Positions 13,116 to 25,155 of a DNA stretch of 64,000 nt are shown piece after piece. The notes beneath the pieces were generated by a model. That model had not been told where the DNA came from. It saw only the letters and a list, made by a program, of their open reading frames with translations, and ran no database searches. The position numbers and the translations under genes are program-made. This DNA comes from Atrichornis clamosus (lineage: Eukaryota; Chordata; Aves; Passeriformes; Menuridae): assembly GCA_013400975.1 (NCBI GenBank), contig WBMZ01012071.1:248001-312000 (forward strand). The letters are read 5' to 3'. The stretch's first letter is position 1. Every line of letters begins with the position of its first letter.

Positions 13116-13934
13116 CTTCTCTCAAAATATCTATTTTGTCCCATTTTTGCAAGATGTTCTTGAATCTATATGTACTGGAGGTGTGCAATTAAAGGTTTCC
13201 TGGCCTGTTTCTTTCCTTCAGTGAACCCTGAAAGAAATTAACTTTTGTTATGTAAAGCTCTGCATTAATATGATGATTATATTATATTTCATACATCAGG
13301 ATTTCTGCTAATTGCCTGACAGGAATGAATTCTTATTCTGCACTCTGTCTATTCTTCTTACATATTTTGACTTTGGTGAAATCAGGGTTCCTTGGGTGCA
13401 TCAAAACCAGGTCATGGCTGATATCTGGATACGAAGTAGGTCAGGTCAGCGTAATCTCCAGGAAGCTGATGCAGAGAATTCTCTTGCCTCTCTTGGCAGT
13501 GATTTGCTTGCAGACCTGTGATCATTTAGGTTTTTCCTCTGGCTTAGCCTGGCTGGAGCTCTGGGAGTGCTTCAACTTTGTGCTGCAGAGCTGTGGTTTG
13601 GCTTTTGGAATTGTCTGTACTTCCTTCTGCTCATTAGCTCCCGGCCGTTGCAAAGGCTTTGTCTAACATTGGTGCTTTGGCTTCTTCTGTTCTGTAGTTA
13701 CAGTAGGCTGAGTATTTCACTCCCAAATTGAAATACATAACTTTCAGCTTGATGCAGGTTATTTGAGTGAGACATTTGTATGTGATAGAGAGGTCAAACT
13801 GGATCAGAGGTCAGAAAGGATGTGTGCCTTGCTATGCAGAAAGAATTTAACATTTTACAAGACTGACTCTTGGAGTTCAAGTAGCTGAAATTAGGATTTG
13901 TCTCTCTCAAGTGTTCCCTTATGCCCAATCCTTA
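13116..13934. other. Gene-free stretch
   Basis: Overlapping plus-strand frames at 13312-13521 and 13325-13666 are open for 69 and 113 codons but show no domain. The region is slightly GC-richer than its surroundings. I see no repeat or RNA gene. Confidence 0.5.
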
Positions 13935-14321
13935 TCATGATTCCAAGGACAAAGTTAATGTTTTGCCTGTGTTTTCTCCAGATTGAGGTGTCTTCAAAGA
14001 ATTTTTTGTTTTCCCCCGACTGCAGAGCAGAACAACTCTTCCAGCAACTTGACCAAAACTATCTGCCAACTGAGGGAATAAATTAGCAACTAAAGAGTTT
14101 GGTTCAAGGTCATACCTTTTCAAATAGAAGACCTTATCTTGCTCATTCCACATTGCTTCTGAAGTTGGACTTTCTTCTAGCACTGCACAAACAATTTTGA
14201 ATAGATAAGAACCAAATTGCTTCAAAAGGAGGTGGATGCTGTAACACTGCAATAATGTTAAAGGGATAGGAAACATGATAGTTGCACGTCCTGCTGTGTT
14301 AAAGTTCTCAGACCTAGTCAT
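13935..14321 (-). CDS. Unrecognised 128-codon ATG-initiated open frame, doubtful
   Basis: This is one of the longest repeat-free open frames in the window that begins with ATG. The predicted 128-residue product starts MTRSENFN, has a hydrophobic stretch near residues 15-45 and a polar C-terminal third, and shows no motif I recognise. No TATA box, CpG island or nearby polyadenylation signal supports a gene. On the opposite strand two good acceptor-like tracts end at 13981 and about 14025, followed by a frame open to the TAG at 14086, so either strand could be argued. At this base composition an open frame of this length is expected occasionally by chance. I consider it more likely spurious than real. 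Confidence 0.12.
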   Translation of the reverse strand: MTRSENFNTAGRATIMFPIPLTLLQCYSIHLLLKQFGSYLFKIVCAVLEESPTSEAMWNEQDKVFYLKRYDLEPNSLVANLFPQLADSFGQVAGRVVLLCSRGKTKNSLKTPQSGENTGKTLTLSLES

Positions 14322-14819
14322 CTCTTGCAGTCATGCTACATGCAGGAGTTGGAGGACTTCTTGGAATCTACCCTGCTTAACCTCATGCTGCTGCTTAAAC
14401 TAGTTTGTTTGGGTTCATTTGGGAAGTATAGCAAGGGGATTCTTTTCCTTACCTGACCTTCCCAGACTCAAGGTTTCTTACATAAAAAATGATATTTTAG
14501 TATTATAAAAATGCTCTGAAAAATTACTTTTCTCCACTTGTGGGATGCAGTATTTATTTAATGTACTACTTAGTGATATTTTACACTAGATAGCTCTAGT
14601 ACTATGAGCATCTTCTTGGGACACAGCCAGACTTCTTGGTTTCCCCATAACATTTACAAATGCACAGAGAAGATCTTTGTATGATTAATACTGGTTTTAT
14701 CCAAGGCAGTGAAGTCCATTTTCTTGTAAATCTTCTGTGTTAGTGTGCTTTAATAGCTAGCCAGAGATGTGAACAGACCTGTGCCGACTGATGAGTGATA
14801 AACTGTAGCTGCTTAAAGA

Positions 14820-15140
14820 AAAGGCACGTGAGTCAGCAGGGACTGAAGTGGGACCTCAGCATGTAAAGCATCATCTGTGTAACTCAGGGGAGAGAGGACT
14901 TCCTCTTGCAGTAGTGAGCTGTTCCCACCAACTCCTGCCAACAGCAGAGGATGGAATTGCGCTTGTGAGGCCCCTGCTGCAGAGCCAGGTGTGGTGGCAC
15001 AGCCCACAGTGGTGGTACACGGATTGGTGAGACCCTTCCCATGGAACCCTGTCTGGACATGGCTCCCTGTACCGTGCCATGAATTCTCTCATGCTGTCCT
15101 ACTGGGATGCCCTCTCTTGGGAACTTGGCCTACCCTTCTG
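14820..15140. other. GC-richer patch with overlapping E-box/AP-1 motif
   Basis: This stretch is clearly richer in G and C than its flanks. It opens with CACGTG (14825-14830) overlapping TGAGTCAGCA (14829-14838), i.e. an E-box fused to a perfect AP-1 heptamer that also matches the right half of a MAF-recognition element. Frames of 60-73 codons are open on both strands but carry no domain. It could be an enhancer, a non-coding exon, or an old unrecognised repeat. Confidence 0.3.
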
Positions 15141-15650
15141 TTCCGTCTGAAAAGGCAAAGCTGAAAAAAAATGCGCCATTTGTTTTGTCTTAATTACACT
15201 TTTAAAATGTGTCTGTATATTTATATAATATATGCAAGCCAAGGAAAGGGAAAAAAAATCAGTGCTTTAATGGCAGAAAACCTATCTGATTTTGAAGGTG
15301 TTTATTTTTCACAGTTTAATTTGTGCTAGGAACTGCTAGTGACCTCAATTGTTTTTATTTATTTATTTTTAAAGCAAGTCTGAGTTTCCTTTTAATAAAA
15401 AATTCTCGATAGAATAGAATTTTAGAAAAATGTGCCGTTTTCTTTTGTGGTCATCTGATCAAGTCTCAAAAGCATATTGTCCTCTTCAGCATTCTCAGTT
15501 ATGACTTGGTTTGTCATGAATAAATTTACATGGCTTTTTTTGGTGAAATATATCCCAGCCCTCTGCAATTTGTTTATGAATAAGTTAGCATCTGCTAAAC
15601 AGATTTGCTCTGCAGTTTGCCTTGAATGACTGACTCTGTCTTCAAATGCA
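15141..15650. other. AU-rich, 3'-UTR-like stretch without a gene
   Basis: Contains overlapping ATTTA motifs (ATTTATTTATTT near 15357-15368) and AATAAA signals near 15394 and 15519. In mRNAs these are the elements of unstable transcripts' 3' UTRs, but no coding exon upstream could be identified, and such words are common in AT-rich DNA. Confidence 0.4.
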
Positions 15651-15696
15651 GCTGAAGTTAGGCCTGATATTCAGCTGAAGTTAGGGCTGATATTCA
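15651..15696. repeat. 23-bp tandem duplication, two copies
   Basis: The unit 'gctgaagttaggcctgat' plus 'attca' (15651-15673) is repeated at 15674-15696 with a single C-to-G change. It lies directly against the 3' end of the minus-strand CR1 fragment that begins at about 15697, so it may have arisen with, or after, that insertion. Confidence 0.85.
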
Positions 15697-15835
15697 GATA
15701 ACCACAGAATCATCAAATCATAAAGGTTGGAAAAGGCCTTCAAGGTCATCAAGTCCAGCTTTTATCTGATCACCACTGTCAACTGAATCATAGCACTCAG
15801 TGCCCCATCCAGTTGCTCTAAAACACCTCTGCACC
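15697..15835 (-). mobile_element. CR1 LINE 3'-end fragment, minus strand
   Basis: The plus strand reads as the reverse complement of a CR1 3' end: 'cagaatcatcaaatcataaa' (15702-15721), then 'ggttggaaaaggccttcaag' and 'gtcatcaagtccagc', then a degraded 'atagcactcagtgcccc' and 'taaaacacctctgcacc'. CR1 elements are the dominant LINEs of birds and are nearly always 5'-truncated, as here, where only the last 140 or so bases are present. No coding potential remains except a few ORF2 C-terminal codons. The family call is confident; the subfamily is not assigned. Confidence 0.9.
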
Positions 15836-18800
15836 TTTAAACAAAGGAATGTCATATGTCTGTATTTTTGTCCTAATTTTTGACTTTCGATTTTGTTGCT
15901 TGTCCAGTGTTGGGGTAATTTTACAGTGTCTGACTATTTAGCCAGCAATGTGTAGGGCTCTTCCTATATTGTGCTAATGTCTTTCCTTCTGCTTAGACTG
16001 GACACCATTTTATGAGTTACGTTTGTTCACTGGGCTCAGGTATCTTTTGTTGTACCTGAGGTCTGTGTGGCATCCAGTGTTCATATTACAAAAGATGTGT
16101 GAATTAATACTTAGAGAATTTCTTTTCTCAGTGGTAACTTCTCACTGAGATTCAGCTACCACCAGATCTAATTGTGCCTTGTACCATTATATCAGAGCTC
16201 AGGCATGCAGGGAAGGAAGGTTTTTCTGTTCTTGGGAACTTGTATTATTGGGAAAGAGCCTCACCCTGGGAAGGTGTTGGAAAGACTGAGTAAACTCAGT
16301 TGTACTGGATGGGAAGTCACTTATGTATATCTCAGTCTTTTTTTCTTGACATTACTTTTTAAAATTTTTTTTAAGCAGCTCTCTGGTGATTTATGATCTT
16401 TTCACGAGAGTGGTTTCCTGTCCTTGAACCAAGCTTTTCACATGCAAACACTACTGTAAGGCATTTCTTTTCAATCAGGTGTATAATTTTCCTCTGGTGA
16501 TAGTGACCTTCACACACGAGGTACTGACTGTCCCTTTTATAGGAATGATCCTTCAAACACCGTCTCATTGGCCTCATGTTATGTGATTTTCTTTTCATTC
16601 ACGTAGTGCTTCAAGATGGGATGATTGGTAATAAGCTTCATGCTACCTCTGATGGCTGTGTCAAGTTAAAAGAGACATATTCAGGCTGCATCTTTATTTT
16701 GCATCAGCTGCATCTCTCATAAGAACACTTTGCTTGTTTTAGCATTGCCAGGAGCACCCATCCACTTGTTTTAACTGAAGGCAGTGATTGTGTTGTCTGT
16801 ACTTTCTGAAACTTCACTGTGTGTATTTATTCTTTGGTGCTTTCGTATATTATTGTAATCTGTGTACTTCCTTCAGTTTCATGACTGTTCAATTCAATTT
16901 GTCTGACAGTAGGTTTGCATTATTGCAAACTGTAATGCTGAGGAAATTTGTTTAATGCAGTACGTGTAATTGTTTGAACTTTGTGTATGTGTGTCTCTTT
17001 ATACCTAGTGTTGTCTTTGCTTTGCAAACAGGGCACTGCATTAATGTTATTCATGCAAAATGTTGTCTCTCAAGCCACTGATCCCTGTCTCAATACAGTG
17101 AATGATTTCCTTGTGTGGAAGCTGTGATATAATTATTACCTGTATCACAGTTAGTGCAGATGACTCTTTACACTAATCATTGCTTTACTATCTTGGGTAT
17201 TTTTCTTCCTAATTCCCACAGTTCTTTGTGTTAAGTTCATCTGTGTTTTGTACTTTTGCATTTGCTTTTTGCTTGCTTTCTTACCTTCTGAGGTACTGCC
17301 TGAAAGGGCTCCAAGCCTGTACCACACATCATCTCTGAATGTGGTCCTGCTCACTGGTTTTGCTTCTATCTGTAGGTCTTTATAATAGAGTCCCTGACTA
17401 TTCTCTACTTGTTTCCTATATTTGTATTTCCCCTTATTAATCTATTGCACATTAGTTTATATTTTTAAGATTGCATGATAGCATGACTTGGCCATTTCAC
17501 ACAGCTTGGCAACTGACAGTGTGCTTTTTCTCCAAATTAATTTTTACGCTTTGTCGTTACATGACAGAAACTGTGGATTGAAAATGCTTCTAAAATTCAT
17601 TATAGATGCTCCTGGTTTGTGCTGAAAAATCCAAATGCTGTTTGTAGTCTGTGGCAGCCATTGCCCATTACAGACGATAATGTGACTGCTTTTTATTTGA
17701 GTTCTCTCTGTCAAATTTCACTGCAATTTTTCATTGTGATCAGAAGGGTTTCCAGTTTCTAACTAAATTCTTTTCATCTGTCTGCTCATGGACAGGACTC
17801 TGGTCCATTGTCGTGATCACTGTTTGTTCTTTGGGTGTATGTGTGTGTGGAGGAGGGAGATTCAATATTCTTAACTTCTGATATCAGGTATCTGAAGGAG
17901 CTGATTCCCTTCTCTCACCAGGTTCACTGCAGAATAAATGGGGATGGAGCCAAGGAGTCTAACATGAACTTTTTGCCTTTCTGTTTCTCTACTTCCCCAT
18001 TTCATCAAGTGCTTTTAAAATGCAGAGTTCTCTAGATGTTGACTTATATATGAATATGCCATGAAATTGTAGCAGTATAATCATAAAACAGCAAGCTTGG
18101 GCAACTATTATCTTTTTTGTTGGGTTTGGCTTTTTTTTTTTATTTTCTAGTTAACTCTTCTGCAAATGAGTTGGACAGAAATTGGTTACATCATTAATGA
18201 ACACTTGTATAATATTTGCACACTTGTGAATGAAGAACCTGATTGAACAGCAAAATTGGTGGTAGTGATGGCTGTCTTTGTTCATGCTCAGCTTTATTAT
18301 TGCAGCTCCACACAGTTTTCCCTCCTCACCTGTACTTCAGCACTTTCTTCTCCACACACAAGTCTCAATAGCTTTCTTTTTTTAAGAGAACACACATACA
18401 TTGTAGACCAATGGTCCATGTAGCTCATAGCTCTGTTTCAAAAGCAGCAGCAATCCCCTGCATCCACCATCACTGACTTTGGGATCTTGGAGATATATTC
18501 CTGCCTCTTTATCTTTTTTAATGGACAGATTTTGCAAGAATTTCTTCTTTTGCTGTAAGAGACAATGGTTGAAGCTTATCACTATTGAACTGCTGTTAGC
18601 CTGTGCACCTCTCTCTCTTCTACTTGTGGTCATGGGCAGAAATGGGAACAGAAGAGATGTTGTTTTTACTAAAAGTTTGCTTTGTAACCTTTGGCTTGTC
18701 TTGAAATTTTAAAGTTAGTTATTTCTAAAAACAATTTCCTATCTCATAATTAAGCTCTCACCTTCAAGCTCACCTCAGAGATGCTTCCTTTCTTTTTTTG

Positions 18801-21800
18801 TTAAAAAATAATTGGTTGAATTACACTGTGATTTTCGTGTTGGCAGTATCCTCAAGGAATCTCAAGTGATCAGAGATGAGCTTTTTTTCTCCTTCTGGAA
18901 ATAGATCAAATTTGTTTTAATCAAGCAAATTCAATTTCGTTGTTCCTGTCTTTGATCTTAAGAGAGGACTTTCCCTTAACTCAAGTTTGTCTAAACTCTG
19001 TAGTTTCCCTAGGGCACATACATGACCTTCTGTGTTAGAATTACACTTCTAACTAACTCCAGGAGTCCTCCTTGTCCTGGACCTGTTTATGAAAAAGTAT
19101 CTTCTGAATTTGATAAGTGATGTCGGTATCATGATTTCCCGTCCTTCTAGATATATATCCTCCTCATTTGAAATATCTTCAATAGTGTATTAGAAATAAA
19201 CTGGAAATAAACTTTTCCTCACTGAAGATACTTGCTTTAACCTAAGATTTTAAAGTAAATATCTGTGTTTAGTAAAGATGTCATAGTTAAAAAGCCTTAT
19301 TGATGTGGCTGCAAAATTTGCACATAGGTGGAAGCACGTAAATGTCATTCGTAATTCTGGATTTGCCCCAATCCATGTACTACGTGAAGTATTACATTTT
19401 AAAGATATTATTGTAATGCTCTGGATTATAAGGTGAAGCTCTCTAGTAATCTCATTATGCTAAGGCTTTATCCATCTAAACTGAGGTGGTGGTAAAAACC
19501 TTACAACCTTAAGGAGCTAATTAAGGACAAGAACCTCTTGGTCATCAAATAAGGAGCAAGGAGCACAGTGCTTGTTCCAGGGAGCTTAACAGCGAACTTT
19601 ATATACATAAATCCATTTAATAATGGATGTAAACTGTAAAGTCACAATATGAATTCTTAGAAAAATTCTCTTCAGAGGTATGCAAATATTTGGCTTCTAT
19701 GGAAGATATTTTCCATAGAGGAGTAACTTTGTAATATATTTACTCTGGGTTTTTTGTTCAGTTGGTTTTTTAGATTTTGTTTTGTTTTGCTTGATAGAGA
19801 AAAAAGTGTTTAATGCCTACTAAAGAATATTCCCTGTACTGAATCACTTAGTCCTGTGCAAGCATTTAATAATGAAGACATTATTTTCAGGTTTGATCTG
19901 CAGCTTGCTTATGTTGTCAGAAGAGTTACATGCTCTTACATTGCAGTGCGTGCCAGTGAAGGCAGGCTTTGGTTTCTACAAACACCATTGCATGCAACCT
20001 TGAAAACTGCAGGTTTCGGTGGGTTTTTTGTTAAAATTTCTGTGGAGAAAGATAATCTCTCAAATTCTGACAGAAAACTGAAGAGCCAAAGTGAGGGCCA
20101 AGTGTGGCCAAAATGATCTTATTATTAAGTGAAAGCTGAGAAGATCTGGCTCATTTTGATTTTTGGGGGCGAGGGGTGGGGTGGTTAGAGGGTGGTATTT
20201 TTTGGTGTTTGACCCCTGTGTAAAGGCAGAGCAAGGACTGGCAGCTGGGGAGCACTGGAAAGAAAAGGAAGATGTTTTACTTCATTTCAATCAGACAAGG
20301 TGTTGCAGGACTCAAAGCTGTGTGGAGTTCTGAAGACAATGAAGGGATGGTCAGAAAAACTGAAAATGGTAACAGAGGGTGTAGCTGCCAGTGGGTTTCC
20401 TAAAGAAAAAACGGGGTAAACATTGCAAGGAGGGGATGAAGCTGAGTTCCGGAGAGTTTCCTTTTTATTTGGATGGAACGGGATCCAATAGAAATAATCA
20501 AAGCAATTAAAAGCTTTGGGTAAACTAGAAAATAAATGTTGGCAGCAGCTTTTTGGGGGCATTTGAAATCAATACATTTTTAGCAGCTGTGTAAGGGAAA
20601 AATCATCAAAACTAGAACAGCAGGGACCCGAATTAGTTTGTACTGATGTGCACACAACACAAGAGTGTGCTTTGGAAATGTTACATAGGAAGTCAGTTCG
20701 GGACACCTAAGCTTTCATTCCTGAGAAGGAAGAGTCAAAGATGATTCCCTGTCTGTTGGCCCAAGGATTACAACTGCAGTGATTATTTGCAGAAATATTC
20801 TGCAGTAACAACCGAGAACTATTGATTATTTCTCACACGTGTACTGTGGATTCAGAGAGCAAGATGAGCAAATCCTTGTTTTTCTTCTCGTCAGAAATGT
20901 CAGGGAACAAACATTGGCTATCTTTACCAGAATTTCTGCTAGCTAAAATAAAAAGCTTTAAGAGAATTGGGAAGCCTGATAAACTAACTAAAAGGAAATG
21001 TTAGGGGATTTGCTTGTTTTAAATAAAGCTTGTTTTATAAATGCTATATATGCCTATGCACAGTATCTTTTTTCTTTTGAAATTTCATGTGACAAAGTTG
21101 GAAATTGTGTTCAAGCTCACATTATTCTGGTTGTACATTTTATTACCCTTCCATTTTCCTCCACTACTATTCACTTTGCAAAGGAAGAGATTATATTAAT
21201 TAGTTTATGTATGTAACAGAGGTATTCAGGGTATGAAACTGAAAGGTAATCCTAGAACTGGTTTGTAGAGCATCATCTTTATTATTTCAAGCAGTTTGTG
21301 TACAGTAAAGGACAATAATGCATTAGAAAATGATGCTTAATTTTTCTTCGAAGTTTAAAAAAATTATGTAATGTTTTTTCATCAATTAGCAGCAGGAGAG
21401 CAAATTATAGTTATATTAAACTGTGCATGCTATATAAATCACAAATCTTGTTAGCAAAGAATTAACATCATAACTGGTAATTTAAACATTGCCTTTAGCT
21501 CTGAATAAGGATTGGCTGTGTACATATTTTAATGGTATTGAAGTAAAAATAGATGTCTCTAGAAAAGGGCCTTTCTGGTGGTAGTGAAATTAATTATCTG
21601 CTCTTTTATGAAGTAGTAGTGTCTGTCTTGGAAAGACTGGATTGTATCACCAAAGGACATAGACATCTAGTTTTTTCACTTTTGTTGGCTGTTCAGGTAC
21701 AGATGCATGAAAACTGCATGACTTCTCAGATGTGGATTAATAATAAGGAAGTCAAGTAGATTTTTTTTTTTCCCTCCAGCGTATCAAGTATGTTTGATAT

Positions 21801-24800
21801 GTTTCTGAGAAAACAGACAAATTGCTGAGTTGCATGCTCCAAGACTTTCCTCCTGCTGGCTAATGAAGCAGAACAAGACATAGAAGAAAAATACACCTTT
21901 CTTACTGGTTTGCTGTATTTCATTAATTATCTTGCAGATTCTTTCAGTGTAATGACAACCTCAAAATGGAGCCTATGCAAACATAAAAATGTGGTTTGTG
22001 ATTTATGTTGGGTTTTGGTTTGGGTTTTTTGGGTTTTATTTGGGTTTTTTCATGGGAGGGCAGGAGAGTTGTGTTATGCATATCATTAATACAAATTAAG
22101 ACAGCCCACTTACGCTGAAGGCATTCCCTTCCTATATTCCCTTTATGGTTATACTCAGTCTTATTTTCTTGCTGGCGTCATGTCCGTGCTTTTCCTCTCC
22201 TCACAACAGATGAAACATACTACATGAGGAACACCTTTATCTTAAAAAATGGTTTATTTTAGTGTGCGTCTTAGCATGTTGTATCCTCTCCTATCCAGGT
22301 ACTCACCTAAGTCAATTCATGCTCTCGTATACTTTGAGGTCTTCAAAAGCAGTTTGAAATTTTTCTTGCTGACTACTACTGGTAGCTTGGTCCAAGAGAA
22401 ATATATTATGCAAGTATTTTGTTGCTCTTTTGCAATAATGCTGATAATTAATACTTAAAAACTCTTCCCAATTTGTTGCAGTTAGGCTTGACCAAAGACT
22501 GATATAAACAGACATTATGGCTGGACACTTGTGTTTATTAATCTGTTATATCTTAGAGGACTCAATTAGAAGAGAAGAACACATAATGATTGTGTGCAAT
22601 ACAAAAGAATAAACCACATAATTTCCACAACGTCTTTAATTTTTAAGATACTTTCCATTTGGTTAACAGATGTGGTGTTCTGTGTTCTTCAAGCTATTTC
22701 ACATTCTGTGTATACATTTTTAATGTTTCTGTAAGCCAAAATGTGTAGGCATTAGCTACAAAATTCAAATCCATGTTCTGGATGTTTTAAAGGAAGAACC
22801 CCTATTTTTCAGGTCTCTCTTTCTTTGTTGTTTTTGCCCTACCTGTTTTGTTATTTGGAAGGTGTTTAATGCAGCCTTTGGAGGGATGAGAGATAGCTGT
22901 GAAGAAAGATTAACCTTACAGGGACTTGGACCTGTTTTCTTTGTCAGCGATAAAGAGGTCCAGAACACAGACTATTCCTGCTAGAATTTGTGGGGTTTAG
23001 TGTGGGACAACAAAAGGAAAAACTCTCCCTGATACTGTATTGATTCCAGATAGCCCTAATATGTGCACTGGAAGCATGGTATTCCAGAGCAGAAACTATA
23101 TTTTTAGTAGATCCTTTGAGGAAAAAAAAAAAGATATTCAAAATACCTTGTTATGTTATGCCTTGTATTTTCTTGTATGCATGGCTGTGACGTATCAAGT
23201 CAGCTTTTGGAATGATCTTGTGGGGCACAGTAGAGCTTTCCTAAAGCAGCATAGCAGAAAAAACTGATAGCGTTGGAAAAGACATGAATTCTTTAGCTGC
23301 TAAAGTAAGTGAATTTTGAATACTAAATTAGATCGGAACAGGATTAGCCTAAGTTAATTTCGACATATTCTGTAAAAATTGTTTAAAAATGTATTTTCTA
23401 TTGGGGAAGTTGTATTTAAACTTACTTTTTTCTATCGTTACCTATTGTGATAGTTCCTGTTCTCTGATGCCTTTATGCTCCTCTCTGGCCTGCGGTAGGA
23501 TTTCCGTGTTCAGTCCCCTGGGCAGGCAGACTCTTGGGCTGAGCACCAAGGAGGGATGTGTAGGAGAAAGTCGCAACATCTGCGAAATAACGTGGGGGGT
23601 TTTTTTGTTCTTTGTGGGAGGCAGAGGAGGGAGACAAGTAGCATAAAAATATTCTGGCCTGTGCTATACTATTTTGTATGAGTTTGTTGTCTTTACTATC
23701 TGTTGTATTAGACACACAGGCATGTCTACTACAAAATCTGAGATGTTCACCAACTAAGAATTTTACAAATGTCACTGATCCTGGAATATACTGAGTTGTG
23801 ATTACCATGCTGTTTAATAGCAAATACATTGGACCAAAAATATTAAGTTGTCTAACTCACAGGCACATAAGTGGAACTTTCATATGAAAATATTTTTCTA
23901 GGGTGGGGTACTTTTCTTTGCTGTACACTTGCTATATAACTTCTATTTTTGTTAATTTTTTTTAAACTTTTGAATGTCAGAGCAAATGTTGATAAATGAG
24001 CCTCATTCAAGACACAGGTAGTTTCTTCGGGGTTTTTTTTTTCCCCCTGAAATTCTCATCTCTGAATCACTTCTAAAATATCATTAGCATTGCGTTCTCA
24101 CTGTGTGCCTCATGTTTTGGTCCATCTCCTGTTGTATTTTGTTGTCAGTTGATGAACAAGACCCAAAACTAAGCACAGGACGCAGTCCTACCTCGCTCCT
24201 CAGGTGGAGCTGCAGAGGGCTTGCACGAGGTGTCACTTGCCAGTCCAACAAAGACAGTGCTCCGTGTGTGCAGCCTCTGAACCGGAGGGGTGGACGGGCC
24301 CTCTCCTGAACTTGCTTTGCACTCAGGCACTTTTCCGTCACATTGCTCTCAGTAGTGGTCAGATCATACTGTTTTTCTTTCCAAGTTTCCCACCTTTCAG
24401 TGTGCGACTGTTCCTAAAACATCTAACGATGCGGGGCATGATTGATGAACGCTCGCTAGAGGTGTTTTCTTGTGATGTAATTGATGAGGGTGGATTTCTT
24501 TATTGCTTTCTAACTTCATCTATGAACTCATCACACAGAGCTACGCTATTTTGGGTATGTTCTTTTTTACTTTCTTTTTTTTTATTTTTAGAGCATAGTT
24601 GTCTTAGTGTGGCTGTGACATTTTGTTGTGGGGTTTTTTTATTCTTTGTTTAGTTTTATCTAGTCAGGCTACCTAAATGGGAAAATGAATTTGAGATGGT
24701 TGAATAAGTTGGATAAAGTGATTTGAGAACTGCTAGAAAACATGGAGGAAGTGAGTGGCTTTTGCTTCTTTGTGGGTCACCTATTCTCCCAAGATTTATG

Positions 24801-24920
24801 TGTCGATGTGTGTTTCTCCATACATATGATTTCTTTTGAACTACTTTACAACTAAATTTACTGACAACATTAGCTACAAGAATAAGTTGACCTCACAGAT
24901 CATCAGTGTTATGACACTGT
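15836..24920. other. Gene-free 9-kb stretch
   Basis: Long T- and G-rich unique sequence. Noted inside it: a G-rich run at 20165-20192; a G/T block at 22005-22062 with repeated GGGTTT-like words; GT/T-rich tracts near 18119-18145 and 19747-19797; and a GC-richer patch at 24140-24310 whose 'acccaaaactaagcacagga' weakly recalls the reverse complement of CR1. The longest open frame (24204-24653, 149 codons) starts at GTG, lacks any domain, and its second half is F/L-rich translation of T-rich DNA. Nothing else is recognised. Confidence 0.6.
20165..20192 (+). other. Possible G-quadruplex-forming run
   Basis: Four G runs of 5, 4, 4 and 3 bases (20165-20169, 20173-20176, 20178-20181, 20190-20192) are separated by loops of 3, 1 and 8 bases. 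The last loop is slightly longer than the usual limit of seven. If the plus strand is transcribed, the structure could form in the RNA. Purely sequence-based. Confidence 0.45.
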
Positions 24921-25040
24921 TATTTTATGATCCTGCATTAAGAAATGGAGGCCCAGAAGTTTAAATGATACTGTCAAGGACAGACTGGCATTGGCAGCTT
25001 TTGGTTACTGGTCTGCAACTTGGGCTCATTGTCCCTTCTG
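24921..25040 (-). mobile_element. MIR SINE remnant, minus strand
   Basis: The plus strand follows the reverse complement of the MIR core: 'ttttatgatcctgcatt', 'aaatggaggcccagaagttt', 'aaatgatactgtcaagg', then 'actggcattggcagc' and, towards the tRNA-derived head, 'cttgggctcattgtccct'. MIRs are tRNA-derived SINEs active early in amniote evolution, and degraded copies are known in bird genomes. Divergence is heavy and several short gaps are needed, so the boundaries are approximate. Confidence 0.55.
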
Positions 25041-25155
25041 AAGGACTCCTGTGTGGAAGTGACCAGTAAGCCTTTGTTTTAAAAAACCATGTTTTATTCT
25101 ACTGAAGGTTAATAAAGCCTTTTCTATTTGCTGAGTTAAAAAAAAAAAAAAAAAA
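25041..25155 (+). pseudogene. Possible retroposed mRNA 3' end: AATAAA plus poly(A)
   Basis: A canonical polyadenylation signal AATAAA (25111-25116) is followed 21 bases later by an uninterrupted run of 18 A residues (25138-25155), exactly the spacing of a processed mRNA 3' end. A purine-rich continuation (ggaaaggaaaaaaaag) follows. The upstream 70 bases, up to the MIR remnant, would be the 3' UTR of the source transcript; I do not recognise it and no coding part is present. Processed pseudogenes are rare in birds because CR1 machinery does not use poly(A) templates well. Alternatives: a genuine transcript end beside genomic A-rich sequence, or simple poly(A) expansion. No flanking target duplication could be established by eye. 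Confidence 0.35.

Noticed and set aside
24140..24310. Possible old minus-strand CR1 ('acccaaaactaagcacagga')
   Set aside because: One short match to the reverse-complemented consensus; the GC-rich sequence on either side does not align by eye.
24204..24653. Longest open frame in the window, 149 codons, plus strand
   Set aside because: Starts at GTG with no upstream support; the second half is F/L/S/C-rich translation of T-rich DNA; no domain or splice sites.
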